This document shows positions 54,927 through 63,869 of a stretch of DNA of 64,000 nucleotides, one piece after another. Under the pieces are notes generated by a model, which was not told the DNA's origin, made no database searches, and worked only from the letters and a program-made list of their open reading frames with translations. This DNA comes from Paenibacillus camerounensis (lineage in GTDB: Bacteria; Bacillota; Bacilli; Paenibacillales; Paenibacillaceae): assembly GCF_000723885.1 (NCBI RefSeq), contig NZ_CCDG010000006.1, positions 1 to 64,000 of the forward strand, in the 5' to 3' direction. How positions within the stretch are numbered: position 1 is the stretch's first letter; each line of letters starts with the position of its first letter. A program made the translations under genes and the position numbers.

Positions 54927-54945
54927 GTTTTATACATTCATGGCA

Positions 54946-56529
54946 TTAAGGAGCCGTCTCGAGGAACTTCGCAGTAGGATTCTTATCTATCGCTGTCCGC
55001 ATGGCGTACTCATTCTCGAACAGCACGACATAGTTGCCCTTTTTATCCGTTACAAGTGTAGAGTTAATCCGGAATTTCGAAGGGTCCGGCTTATTCTCAT
55101 CATCGACGATCCAGCGGGCGAACTGATAGCTCATACGCTGCAGCATAACATCTACGCCATATTCGCCCTTCATCCGGTATTCGAACACCTCGAACTGCAG
55201 CTGGCCGACTACGCCGAGCAGAATATCGTCGAAGTTAACCGTACGGAACACCTGGATCATGCCCTCTTCTGTCAGCTGGTCAATCCCTTTTTGGAACTGC
55301 TTCGACTTAAGTGCATTTTTGATGCTCACTTTGGAGAAAATCTCCGGTGAGAACGTAGGCAGCTCATCGAACTCCATCTCGCCGGCCTGGCTCAGCGTAT
55401 CACCGATGCGGAAGATACCCGGGTCAAACAGACCGATGATATCGCCCGGATACGCCTCTTCGACAATATCGCGGTCCTGGGCCAGGAACTGCTGCGGCTG
55501 GGACAGCTTGATGTCCTTGCCTGCCCGTACATGCTTCACACTCATCCCGCGCTCGAACTTGCCGGATACGATCCGCAGGAACGCGATACGGTCACGGTGG
55601 GCGGGGTTCATGTTGGCCTGGATTTTGAATACATAGCCGGTAAATTTCTGATTCGTCGGCTCAATGGAACCCACTGTACTGCGGCGCGGCTCCGGCTTCG
55701 GTGCCAGCTCCAGGAAGTTATCGAGGAATGTCTGCACTCCGAAATTGTTGATCGCACTGCCGAAGAAGACCGGAGTCAGCTCACCGCGCAATACTTTTTC
55801 ATAGTCAAAAGCGTCACCCGCCACATCCAGCAGCTCCAGGTCCTGGCACAGCTGGTCATGCAGATATTCTCCGGCCATCTCACGGATAATCGGGTCACGG
55901 TAGCTCTCAACCTTCTGCACCTTAATCACCGAGTGATCGTCACCCTGGAACAGCTCCACCTGATTCTTCATCCGGTCGTACACGCCGCACAGCTCACGGC
56001 CGCTGCCGATCGGCCAGTTCATCGGTACGGAGCGGATGCCCAGTACATTCTCCAGCTCATCCATCAGATCGAACGGGCTCTGGCCTTCACGGTCCAGCTT
56101 GTTGATAAAGGTAAAGATCGGAATGCCGCGCTTCGCGCACACCTGGAACAGCTTAATCGTCTGTGCTTCCACACCCTTCGCCACGTCGATCAGCATGACC
56201 GCGCTATCCGCAGCTGTCAGGGTCCGGTAGGTGTCCTCACTGAAATCCTGGTGACCAGGGGTATCCAGAATGTTGACCCGGTGATCCAGGTAATCAAATT
56301 GCATAACGGAAGACGTTACCGAGATTCCGCGCTGCTTTTCTATTTCCATCCAGTCACTTGTCGCATGCTTGCTTGCTTTACGGGCCTTAACCGTTCCCGC
56401 CAGCCGGATTGCGCCGCCGAACAGCAGCAGCTTCTCCGTAAGTGTTGTTTTACCCGCATCCGGGTGGGAAATGATCGCAAACGTTCTGCGTTTGTCCACT
56501 TCCTGTTGCAGTTTCTGATCCGGTGTCAT
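54946..56529 (-). CDS. prfC: Peptide chain release factor 3
   Basis: 527 aa, the usual RF3 length. G1 is SHPDAGKTTLTEKLL, G3 LDTPGHQDFSEDTYR, G4 FINKLDREG, and the C-terminal RF3 domain ends FRINSTLVTDKKGNYVVLFENEYAM. It is a GTPase that removes RF1 and RF2 from the ribosome after termination. ATG 56529 has GAAGGGA before it; an in-frame start at 56577 is not needed. Single-gene unit. Confidence 0.95.
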   Translation of the reverse strand: MTPDQKLQQEVDKRRTFAIISHPDAGKTTLTEKLLLFGGAIRLAGTVKARKASKHATSDWMEIEKQRGISVTSSVMQFDYLDHRVNILDTPGHQDFSEDTYRTLTAADSAVMLIDVAKGVEAQTIKLFQVCAKRGIPIFTFINKLDREGQSPFDLMDELENVLGIRSVPMNWPIGSGRELCGVYDRMKNQVELFQGDDHSVIKVQKVESYRDPIIREMAGEYLHDQLCQDLELLDVAGDAFDYEKVLRGELTPVFFGSAINNFGVQTFLDNFLELAPKPEPRRSTVGSIEPTNQKFTGYVFKIQANMNPAHRDRIAFLRIVSGKFERGMSVKHVRAGKDIKLSQPQQFLAQDRDIVEEAYPGDIIGLFDPGIFRIGDTLSQAGEMEFDELPTFSPEIFSKVSIKNALKSKQFQKGIDQLTEEGMIQVFRTVNFDDILLGVVGQLQFEVFEYRMKGEYGVDVMLQRMSYQFARWIVDDENKPDPSKFRINSTLVTDKKGNYVVLFENEYAMRTAIDKNPTAKFLETAP

Positions 56530-56776
56530 TGCACATATCCCTTCATATATAAATTCATGCTGCCTCTTCCATCGCACAAGGCTATGCTCAAATCGGCGCT
56601 CTGCTCATAAGTACAAATCCCTTCTACCGTAGATTCTTTATTATCCAATAATAGTCTCCGGTTCAACCACCAGTGAAAGCATCCTTTAAAGTATATCAAA
56701 ATCCGGCAGACATTATCTACAAAAAAGCAGCGGAAGTCAAATAAGTTGTTAAAATGGACCTGAAAAAGCCGCCATA

Positions 56777-58009
56777 CTACCCCGCTGCCGTTTCAGCTTC
56801 CGCATGGGTCTGATCTGCCCCGATGTACCGCTTATTCAAAAAGAGCAAAACCATCATGGAAAGCATTACACTCGCCGCACCAAGCATCCAAATTACAGTA
56901 TAGCCGAACCGTTCCGCAAGCACACCAAGCAGTAAGGTGACAGCAAAGCCGGCAAGTGATTGAAGGGCGGACAGGCCGGAGGTGAATGTGGCTCTTTTAC
57001 CCCGGGGAATGAAATCCTGTACCCATGCGCTGAATAAGGAGAACTCCAGTCCAAGCCCGAATTCATACAGGATCAGCCCCGCAATAAATATAACCGGATG
57101 TGCAGACAATCCTGCCAGCAGCAGCCCTGCGGCCGAAATCACCATTCCCGTGCAGATAATCCGCACAGCCGGAATTCTGCGCTTCACCAGAAAAGAGCTG
57201 CAGAACGACGACAGACTGATTACAGCCATAAAAACGGTCAGCAATCCTCCTAAGGAACCTGTGGGCAGACCCAGCTCATTTACTCCGTATACCTGCCAGC
57301 TCAGCAGAAAAGCAAGCAGGGCCGCATGGCTGAATATACTTTTCAGCAGAATGAACCGCATCAGCTTATTCCGGGCAAATTGAATGGTCGTGATATACAC
57401 CTCTTTAAAAATCCCGTCCTCTGTCCGCACCCCATAATTGTCACTGAACCGCAGCCAGACGTAGAGGCCAAGCCCAACTGCCACTGCCCCCGCTATAGCA
57501 ACCGGAAGATAGAGGTAAATATTGCTGCTAAGGGATGCGAGCAGTGCTCCTGCAACCGCAAATGCCGAGACATATCCGTTCAGGCGCGGCAGTGCAACAT
57601 TTTTATACTCCGGCATACCCAGATCATCGAGCTTATCCAGATACCAGGCCTGCGGCGAGCCGGAAATCAATGCAACCCCCAAAGACATCACAACCGCAGA
57701 AACGATGTAGACCGCCAGATTGCCGGCAAATGCAAATACAGTCAGACCGCCGCCCCAGATTATAAATCCGATAGCCGTCAGTCGCTTCCTTCCGTATAAG
57801 TCGGACAGATTGCCGCTTGGGTAATCAAATATCGCAAGAGACAGCGAGGATACCGCAAAAATAATACTGATCTGCAGCGGATCAATCCCCCTCATGCTCA
57901 TCAATACGATAAAAACCGCTCCATACATCTTATCAGCCAGACTATAGCCGCAAAGCATCGTTCCGAGAAAAAAACTGTACTGCTTGTGAGCCTGCCCTGT
58001 CCTCTTCAT
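56777..58009 (-). CDS. MFS transporter
   Basis: About 410 aa with 12 predicted membrane helices. The loop 2-3 motif is DYPSGNLSDLYGRKRLTAIG, and a central cytoplasmic loop is seen near residues 180-210. Substrate unknown; the best resemblance is to tetracycline/macrolide-type or sugar-efflux MFS of Bacillales. The start is uncertain: ATG 58009 follows GGAATGGGG by nine bases, whereas 58024 and 58111 lack a site. Confidence 0.8.
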   Translation of the reverse strand: MKRTGQAHKQYSFFLGTMLCGYSLADKMYGAVFIVLMSMRGIDPLQISIIFAVSSLSLAIFDYPSGNLSDLYGRKRLTAIGFIIWGGGLTVFAFAGNLAVYIVSAVVMSLGVALISGSPQAWYLDKLDDLGMPEYKNVALPRLNGYVSAFAVAGALLASLSSNIYLYLPVAIAGAVAVGLGLYVWLRFSDNYGVRTEDGIFKEVYITTIQFARNKLMRFILLKSIFSHAALLAFLLSWQVYGVNELGLPTGSLGGLLTVFMAVISLSSFCSSFLVKRRIPAVRIICTGMVISAAGLLLAGLSAHPVIFIAGLILYEFGLGLEFSLFSAWVQDFIPRGKRATFTSGLSALQSLAGFAVTLLLGVLAERFGYTVIWMLGAASVMLSMMVLLFLNKRYIGADQTHAEAETAAG

Positions 58010-58159
58010 CAAAGAATGCCCCATTCCTGCAACAAAATTATGTAGGCCTTCGGCGGCTTGCTGTGCTTCTCCAGAATGCCTCTCTCTACATTTAATGGGA
58101 TTATATAGCAAGTTAAGTGAATTGGAATCCTTTTATTGTAACTTTCATAAAAAATACAA

Positions 58160-58196
58160 AAACAGCGGTCCCCCCTTCATCGGGGAACCGCCGTTC
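58160..58196 (-). terminator. Terminator of zwf
   Basis: On the minus strand AACGGCGGTTCCCCG pairs with GGGGGGACCGCTGTT, followed by TTTGTATTTTTT. Confidence 0.82.
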
Positions 58197-58216
58197 TGAA
58201 ATCTATAGCGCTGGTA

Positions 58217-59767
58217 CTAGCTGTTCACACGCCATACCACATTATCCTCATCCTGTCCGTTCACCGGCCACCAGTGGAAGCCGTCCTGATCCAGCAGCTG
58301 ATCTGCTTCTACCGGGCCCCACGAGCCTGCAGGATAGGACGCCAGATCATTGTTCTCTTCCTTCCACGCTTTCGCAATCCGGTCTACAAACGACCAGGCC
58401 GAGGATACTTCATCCCAGCGGGTAAAGTAGGTCGAGTCACCGCGTGCCGCATCATGCAGCAGGCGCTCGTAGGCCTCAGGCGAGTTGATGCCGACCATGC
58501 AGCTCTGGCAGAAGTCCATCGCCAGCGGCTGAATTTCCGACTCTGAACCCGGCTTCTTGGCATTGATCTTCACGTAAATGCCTTCCATCGGATTAACGCG
58601 GATAACGAGCAGGTTCGGCTCAAGCTTATGCTTCTGGCCCAGGTATACGTTAGTCGGCATACCTTTGAACTCCACAACCACTTCTGTCGTCTTCACAGGC
58701 AGGCGTTTGCCGGTACGGATGTAGAACGGAACGCCCGCCCAGCGGAAGTTGTCTACAAAGATACGGGCCGCAAAATACGTCTCGGTATTGGATTCAGGAT
58801 CTACCTTATCCTCCTGGCGGTAAGCCGGCAGGCTCTTGCCTTTGTAGAGACCTTGAGTGTATTGCCCGCGCACCACGTTCTCGCGGACTTCTTCAGAGGA
58901 AGAGTAAGGACGCAGCGAACGTAGTACCTTAACCTTCTCATCGCGGATATCTTCAGCCAGCAGACGGCTTGGCGGCTCCATTGCAATCATCGTCAGCAGC
59001 TGCAAAATATGGTTCTGTCCCATATCACGCAGGGCTCCCGCATGATCATAATATCCGCCGCGCTCTTCTACCCCGACCGTTTCACCGAGGGTAATCTGAA
59101 TGTTGGCAATATGCTTATTGTTCCACAGCGGTTCAAAGAACGCATTCGCAAACCGGATAACCTCAATGTTCTGGACCATTTCCTTGCCGAGATAGTGGTC
59201 GATCCGGTAAATCTCTTCTTCCTTGAACACCTGGCGGATCTGCTCATTCAGCTGCTCAGCAGATTCCAGATTGTAGCCGAACGGCTTCTCGATAACCAGA
59301 CGGTTCCAGCCTGCGCCCTGCAGCATGCCTCCGGCTTTAAGGTTGAACGACACGCTGCCGAACAGCTCGGGAGCAAGCGCCAGGTAGAACATCCGGTTAC
59401 CCGGAATCTGGAATTTCTCTTCAAGCTGCTCCGTCTGCGCACTCAGCTCACGGAAGCCGTCAACATTATTGATGTCCAGCGATTTATATTCGAAATGCTG
59501 AACAAATTCGTTCCATTCAGCAGCATCGGCTACCTGATAACGGCAGAATTCACGGATGGATTCTTTCACATCCTCACGGAATTCCTCCTGGGTACGGGGA
59601 CGCCGAGCCACGCCAATTACCGCAAAATCATGAGTCAGCTTGCCTTCACGGTACAAGCTGTATATCGCCGGGAAAAGCTTACGGCGGGCCAGATCTCCGG
59701 TTGCCCCAAAAATAAAGAATACAGCACCGGGTGTGTGCAGTGCATCAAGGGTTTGATTTTCAGCCAT
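58217..59767 (-). CDS. zwf: Glucose-6-phosphate 1-dehydrogenase
   Basis: 516 aa. Nucleotide loop FIFGATGDLARRKLFPAIY, substrate/catalytic RIDHYLGKEMVQNI with the active His, and C-terminal WAGVPFYIRTGKRLP. It feeds the oxidative pentose phosphate pathway and makes NADPH, useful to the redox genes elsewhere in the window. GAGGAG lies just before the ATG. The promoter carries a Fur-like box. Confidence 0.96.
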   Translation of the reverse strand: MAENQTLDALHTPGAVFFIFGATGDLARRKLFPAIYSLYREGKLTHDFAVIGVARRPRTQEEFREDVKESIREFCRYQVADAAEWNEFVQHFEYKSLDINNVDGFRELSAQTEQLEEKFQIPGNRMFYLALAPELFGSVSFNLKAGGMLQGAGWNRLVIEKPFGYNLESAEQLNEQIRQVFKEEEIYRIDHYLGKEMVQNIEVIRFANAFFEPLWNNKHIANIQITLGETVGVEERGGYYDHAGALRDMGQNHILQLLTMIAMEPPSRLLAEDIRDEKVKVLRSLRPYSSSEEVRENVVRGQYTQGLYKGKSLPAYRQEDKVDPESNTETYFAARIFVDNFRWAGVPFYIRTGKRLPVKTTEVVVEFKGMPTNVYLGQKHKLEPNLLVIRVNPMEGIYVKINAKKPGSESEIQPLAMDFCQSCMVGINSPEAYERLLHDAARGDSTYFTRWDEVSSAWSFVDRIAKAWKEENNDLASYPAGSWGPVEADQLLDQDGFHWWPVNGQDEDNVVWRVNS

Positions 59768-59787
59768 GGCTCCTCATCTCTCTGTAT

Positions 59788-59816
59788 GTAATATAGTTAT
59801 TGACAATCATTCTCAA
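59788..59816 (-). promoter_or_regulatory. zwf promoter overlapped by a Fur/PerR-like box
   Basis: TTGAGA (59811-59816), a 17-bp spacer and TATTAC (59788-59793) on the minus strand give a leader of about 15 bases. TGACAATCATTCTCA (59801-59815) matches 12 of 14 defined positions of TGATAAT-N-ATTATCA. The rest of the gap to 60001 holds no feature. Confidence 0.6.
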
Positions 59817-60001
59817 CAAGCCGCATAACGGCGTGATGTCATTTTATCATATTCGCAGTAAGGATGCTATCACATTCCTGACAGTTTTTCTCGGGATTTC
59901 GTAATTTTCCATTACTCTTTCTTATTCATTTTCATACAGCAGCTTATATTCCGGCAGCAGAGGCTATTTCTTCAATACTTGCATATTATACCTTCCGGCA
60001 A

Positions 60002-60039
60002 AAAGCTCCGCAAACGCGGAGCCCGGTTTGCGGAGCTTT
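60002..60039 (-). terminator. Terminator of the YwmB-like gene
   Basis: A perfect 14-bp stem AAAGCTCCGCAAAC (60002-60015) with GTTTGCGGAGCTTT (60026-60039), loop 10 nt. Confidence 0.82.
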
Positions 60040-60093
60040 GTATTAGCATGTACTGAAACGGACGGGTTTATGACGATAATATTGAGCCGCTCC

Positions 60094-60993
60094 TTAATAT
60101 TCGATCGTTATGAGCGGCAGCCCGATGGTCACACGGTTACTGTTGTCATTGCTGTTCTTGTGTACGGCAGCCTGCAGGGCTAATCTGTGCTCACCGCTGT
60201 TCACATATCTCTGTGCACCAGTGATGCCGTACGAACGGCTGCTGGTGACGTCATCCTCGTAGCTTTCCAATGCCTCTAGTCCATCCAGACGCTCAGCCAT
60301 TGTCCCCTCTACCCGCTCAAGCGCTTCACCGGATGATTCCCCTGCCGGCGATGTGCCTTGCAGCGAAGCATTCCACTCCGGTGTGATGCCGGCGGCCAGC
60401 AGCTGTACTCCGGCATCTGCTGCTACAGTCTGAAATGCAGCTGCCTGCAGCAGCTCCCGTGTTTCCACCGTCACAATTACATAGCTTACGCCTTCGCCCA
60501 GCTCACTCCAGAACAATGACATGCTGCTATGTGAATCCAGCGGACGGGAAGCCCTATAGGTTACGTGACCGTCTTCCTCAGTGGCCTCCGGCGTGCCGAG
60601 TCCGAGCTGTTCGGCCAGCCGGGCTGCTGCAACTGCATCATTAACATCTGATTGAGACCCGTTTTGTACTGCCGCAGGTACAGCTGCCTGATTCGCGGCA
60701 ATAGCCTCAGGGGCAGCTGCCGCTATAACGCTGTATTCCCCCTGCCATTTCACAACCAGCCGCAGCGGAGAACCGTCCGCGGTTACCTCGCGGCCGGCCG
60801 AGATCAGAAGGTCCAGTGAGTGAACCAGCTGCTCCGGGCTGGACGCAGACAGCGTGGTGTCTGCTCCAGCTTCCTCGGTATTCGTGCGGCTGGCCCCGCT
60901 TGCGAATCCCGCAAGCAGCACCACCAGCAGGCTGAGGCCAATGATGACCAGCGTTAACTTCCCCGTCCCTTGTCCATATCTCCCCGGCTGCAT
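60094..60993 (-). CDS. YwmB-like membrane-anchored or secreted protein
   Basis: 299 aa. An N-terminal hydrophobic segment ([20 protein letters not shown]) anchors or exports it. The C-terminal half has VTVETREL, then [14 protein letters not shown] and ends [16 protein letters not shown], as in the YwmB (TATA-box-binding-like fold) family. A low-complexity Ala-rich stretch lies near residues 90-125. ATG 60993 has GAGGGAG before it; preferred over 61017. Function in the cell envelope is unknown. Confidence 0.7.
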   Translation of the reverse strand: MQPGRYGQGTGKLTLVIIGLSLLVVLLAGFASGASRTNTEEAGADTTLSASSPEQLVHSLDLLISAGREVTADGSPLRLVVKWQGEYSVIAAAAPEAIAANQAAVPAAVQNGSQSDVNDAVAAARLAEQLGLGTPEATEEDGHVTYRASRPLDSHSSMSLFWSELGEGVSYVIVTVETRELLQAAAFQTVAADAGVQLLAAGITPEWNASLQGTSPAGESSGEALERVEGTMAERLDGLEALESYEDDVTSSRSYGITGAQRYVNSGEHRLALQAAVHKNSNDNSNRVTIGLPLITIEY

Positions 60994-61152
60994 TCCGCAT
61001 CTCCCTCTCTCATCCAATCTAGCAATCTACTAGAAAGGATAGCCCGATTCGGGAGGAGTTATACTTAATTAAAAGAATGTATGCAAACAATCCGGAGCCT
61101 GCCATTTGTCCACCGCGCTCACGAGACAGAAACTTGCAATCTCCGCACACAA

Positions 61153-61190
61153 ATAGCCAACACAGGAGAGTATCCTCTTGTGTTGGCTAT
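61153..61190 (-). terminator. Hairpin downstream of liaR
   Basis: ATAGCCAACACA-GGAGAG pairs with CTCT-TGTGTTGGCTAT. It is the first strong hairpin after liaR on the minus strand; the T-run is short. Confidence 0.6.
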
Positions 61191-61212
61191 ACAAGCACCG
61201 GAAGACTAAGTG

Positions 61213-61344
61213 AAGGGCATTTCTGCCTCTCTTTTCGCCCATTTGCCCATCCGAGCTGAAATCAAAGGCATTTTTGCCTCTCTTTTCGTACATTCGCCCA
61301 TCGGAGCCGGAATCAAGGGCATTTCTGCCTCTCATTTCGCCTCC
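61213..61344. repeat. 51-bp tandem repeat, 2.6 units
   Basis: Units begin at 61213, 61264 and 61315, each with GGCATTT(C/T)TGCCTCTC and GCCCAT. Because 51 is a multiple of three, the frames stay open: a 17-residue repeat ending ...EKR(G) on the minus strand and KGI(S/F)ASLF on the plus strand. No start or ribosome site supports translation. It lies between liaR and the YwmB gene. Confidence 0.85.
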
Positions 61345-61396
61345 CAGCCGTGCCAAGCAGAAATACTCCATCCCGTACGAGGCCTGCCAGGCGAGT

Positions 61397-62047
61397 TCAC
61401 TCCGCAAGTCCGTTCTTATATGCATAAATAGCCGCCTGGGTCCGGTCCTCGACGCCCAGCTTGGCAAGCACGTTGGTGACGTGAAACTTCACAGTCTTGA
61501 TCCCGATGATCAGCTGATCGGCGATATCCTGATTGGATTTGCCCTGGGCCAGCAGCTTCAGCACTTCCATCTCACGTTCCGTGAGCTCCTTGTAGGCCGG
61601 AGCCTCTGCTTTGGCGTTATTGCGGAAGCGGTTCATCATCTTGGATGCAACCTGAGATTCCAGCACAGATTGCCCTCTGGCTGCAGCACGGATGGCATCT
61701 GCCACCTCACTCGCCCGGGAGGTCTTCAGCAGATAGCTGAAGGCTCCAGCTTCAATCACAGGGTACATTTTCTCGTCATCCAGATAGCTCGTCAGCACGA
61801 TAACCTTGCAGTCCGGGTACAGCTTGAGCAGCCGTTTGGTTGTTTCAATGCCGTCCATACCTTCCATGACCAGATCCATCAGCACCACATCCGGATTATA
61901 CTCCTGGGCCAGCCGGATGCCTTCCTCTCCGCTTCCGGCTTCGCCTACTACTTCTATACCCTCTTCTGTTCCAAGCACTGCGGCAAGTCCGATCCGCACC
62001 ATTTCATGATCGTCCACCAGCAGAACTTTGATTTCTTCTGTTTCCAT
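61397..62047 (-). CDS. liaR: NarL-family response regulator LiaR/VraR
   Basis: 216 aa. Receiver: VLLVDDHEMVRIGL, phospho-Asp in VVLMDLVMEGMDGIE, Lys in SYLLKTSRA. The LuxR-type HTH reads LTEREMEVLKLLAQGKSNQDIADQLIIGIKTVKFHV. It is last in liaF-liaS-liaR, 15 bp after liaS. It activates envelope-stress genes on damage by bacitracin, nisin or daptomycin-like agents. Confidence 0.94.
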   Translation of the reverse strand: METEEIKVLLVDDHEMVRIGLAAVLGTEEGIEVVGEAGSGEEGIRLAQEYNPDVVLMDLVMEGMDGIETTKRLLKLYPDCKVIVLTSYLDDEKMYPVIEAGAFSYLLKTSRASEVADAIRAAARGQSVLESQVASKMMNRFRNNAKAEAPAYKELTEREMEVLKLLAQGKSNQDIADQLIIGIKTVKFHVTNVLAKLGVEDRTQAAIYAYKNGLAE

Positions 62048-62062
62048 GGCTGCTCTTGCCTC

Positions 62063-63097
62063 CTATTCATTGACCAGCGGTACAGTAATTTCAATTCGCA
62101 TCCCTTTACCGGGCGCTGTAATGAATTGTATTGATCCGCCGGTTTCCGCAATCCGCTCCTGCATATTCGACAGCCCGTATGAGGTCTGTTTGCTGTCATC
62201 CATCTCAAATCCGATGCCGTCATCACGCAGCGTCAGACGGACGGCATCGCCCCTGCGGTGCAGCCGGATCTCCATCTTCTCCGCCTTGGCGTGGCGCAGG
62301 GTGTTCGATATCGCTTCCTGCACAATACGGAACAGATGGTTTTCAACCCCTTTAAGCAGCTGTACATCCGGATCCATCTCGAAAATAATCTCCATCGGCA
62401 CCTTGATCTGCAGTTCCTTAATCAGCTCCTGAAGTCCCTGCTCCAGCCCTTTGCCTTCCAGATACACCGGCCGCAGATGCAGCAGCAGCGCCCGCATCTC
62501 AGACTGGGCGACCGCAGCCATCTCTTCGATCAGCGCGATCTGGCGCTGGGCCTTGTCAAAATCCTTCTCCAGCGTTCTGCCCACAGCCGTCGCAGTCATG
62601 GAAATGGCGAACAGCTGCTGGGACACAGCATCATGCAGCTCCCGGGCCAAGCGCTGCCGCTCCTCGATAATCGCCGATACCCGCGCCTGCTCGGCCAGCT
62701 TCGCATTGTTGGTGGAGAGCCGCTGCAGGGTATTCACCTGGTTCTCCCACTTGCCGCTGATCCGGCCAAGCTGTTCGCCCAGACGGCCAAGCTCATCGCT
62801 GCCTAACACCGGCATTGCCGGGGTAAGATTGCCCTTTTCCCACGCGACCAAGGTTCCGCGAAGCCGCTCCAGCCTGTGCTTGAAGCGGAAGCTCTGATAG
62901 AAGCCGAAGCAGACTCCGAAAACGACCGGCAGCAGGATCAGCGTTACTCCGGTGCGGATTCCAATCTCCCAATTCTCAAAAGGCTGCAAATAACCGTATG
63001 TATACATAATGTACAAGAAAACCAGCAGCATGACAAAGGAGAACAACGCCCCTTCACCCATGCTGCGCGTCACCATGCTGCTGTTCTTTTTATCCAC
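62063..63097 (-). CDS. liaS: Sensor histidine kinase LiaS/VraS
   Basis: About 344 aa. Two membrane helices with a very short outside loop (residues ~15-75), a HAMP-like linker, and the HisKA_3 H-box IIEERQRLARELHDAVSQQLFA. The ATPase has LRDDGIGFEMDDS and SYGLSNMQERIAETGG. The start is taken as GTG 63097 because GGGAGG lies nine bases before it; the ATG at 63130 has no ribosome site. It is held inactive by LiaF in other Firmicutes. Confidence 0.92.
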   Translation of the reverse strand: MDKKNSSMVTRSMGEGALFSFVMLLVFLYIMYTYGYLQPFENWEIGIRTGVTLILLPVVFGVCFGFYQSFRFKHRLERLRGTLVAWEKGNLTPAMPVLGSDELGRLGEQLGRISGKWENQVNTLQRLSTNNAKLAEQARVSAIIEERQRLARELHDAVSQQLFAISMTATAVGRTLEKDFDKAQRQIALIEEMAAVAQSEMRALLLHLRPVYLEGKGLEQGLQELIKELQIKVPMEIIFEMDPDVQLLKGVENHLFRIVQEAISNTLRHAKAEKMEIRLHRRGDAVRLTLRDDGIGFEMDDSKQTSYGLSNMQERIAETGGSIQFITAPGKGMRIEITVPLVNE

Positions 63098-63137
63098 GTA
63101 CAGGAGCCTCCCTTTCTCATAAAATGCCATGCTGCAT

Positions 63138-63785
63138 TCAGGATATTCTTACATCCAGATCCCCCATCAGATAGGAAATGCTGAATTTTACCTTTTGCTC
63201 GCTGGTATCGTAGTTGGCAGACTTCCAGTTCAGCCGGTTCATCATCCCTGTATCGCGGTGGCTGCCGAATTCAATCGAGCCGAACAGCACGAATGCCTCA
63301 ATCTCTACGCCATAGTCCTCGGACAGATGAATATCTGCGTCACTGAAGATTCCCTGAAACAGCATGATGGTCTCCTTCTCCTCAGCCATTGCCAGTGAAA
63401 GGTCAACATCAACCTCGCCAAGCACATGCCATGCACTGAGACTGCGCATCACCCAGGGCGACAAATCCCAGTCGAACCGTGAAGAGAAGCCCTGCTTCTG
63501 CATAAATCTTTTTCCCTGCTGCAGCCGTTTCGATTTGACGTAAAACGCGCCGAGTGAGATCAGACAGATGCCCAGTACCAGCAGCAGATGATCCAGAAGC
63601 AGCAGCACTGCGCCAATTCCCAGCAGCTTATAGCCCTGCTTCACCTTGCCCGAGGTTGTACGGTATATCCCCATGAGCAGGAACAGGAGTGCAACAACGG
63701 AGAAAAATCCGATCCATTTGCCAAATATCATCAAGCAGCCCACGCCAATCAGTCCGATGGCAATCAGACGGTTCCGTTTATCCAT
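63138..63785 (-). CDS. liaF: Cell-envelope stress inhibitor LiaF
   Basis: 215 aa. Four N-terminal membrane helices (LIAIGLIGVGCLMIFGKWIG onward) and a C-terminal beta-rich domain with the DLSLAMAEEKETIMLFQG and SDADIHLSEDYGVEIEAFVLFGSIEF repeats typical of DUF2154. AAGGAGGTG precedes ATG 63785. It heads liaF-liaS-liaR and represses LiaRS without stress. The upstream region holds two 29-bp repeats. Confidence 0.9.
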   Translation of the reverse strand: MDKRNRLIAIGLIGVGCLMIFGKWIGFFSVVALLFLLMGIYRTTSGKVKQGYKLLGIGAVLLLLDHLLLVLGICLISLGAFYVKSKRLQQGKRFMQKQGFSSRFDWDLSPWVMRSLSAWHVLGEVDVDLSLAMAEEKETIMLFQGIFSDADIHLSEDYGVEIEAFVLFGSIEFGSHRDTGMMNRLNWKSANYDTSEQKVKFSISYLMGDLDVRIS

Positions 63786-63801
63786 AGCGCACCTCCTTAA
63801 A

Positions 63802-63869
63802 GTTTTGCGGAGCAAAACTATCTTCGTAAGCATTTTCTACGTTTTGCGGAGCAAAACTATCTTCGTAAG
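63802..63869. repeat. Two 29-bp direct repeats with internal hairpins upstream of liaF
   Basis: The unit begins GTTTTGCGGAGCAAAAC (itself a hairpin) and ends ATCTTCGTAAG. It occurs at 63802-63830 and 63841-63869, identical, with a 39-bp period. The last ~130 bases to the window end hold nothing recognisable. Confidence 0.85.

Noticed and set aside
55531..56610. 359-codon open frame on the plus strand
   Set aside because: It is antisense to prfC and follows from the GC-rich codon use of that gene; prfC is unmistakable on the other strand.
61274..62134. 286-codon open frame on the plus strand
   Set aside because: It is antisense to liaR and the tandem repeat; no ribosome site or family resemblance.
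63802..63869. Possible CRISPR repeats
   Set aside because: Only two units with a ten-base interval and no cas genes; CRISPR spacers would be longer and more numerous.
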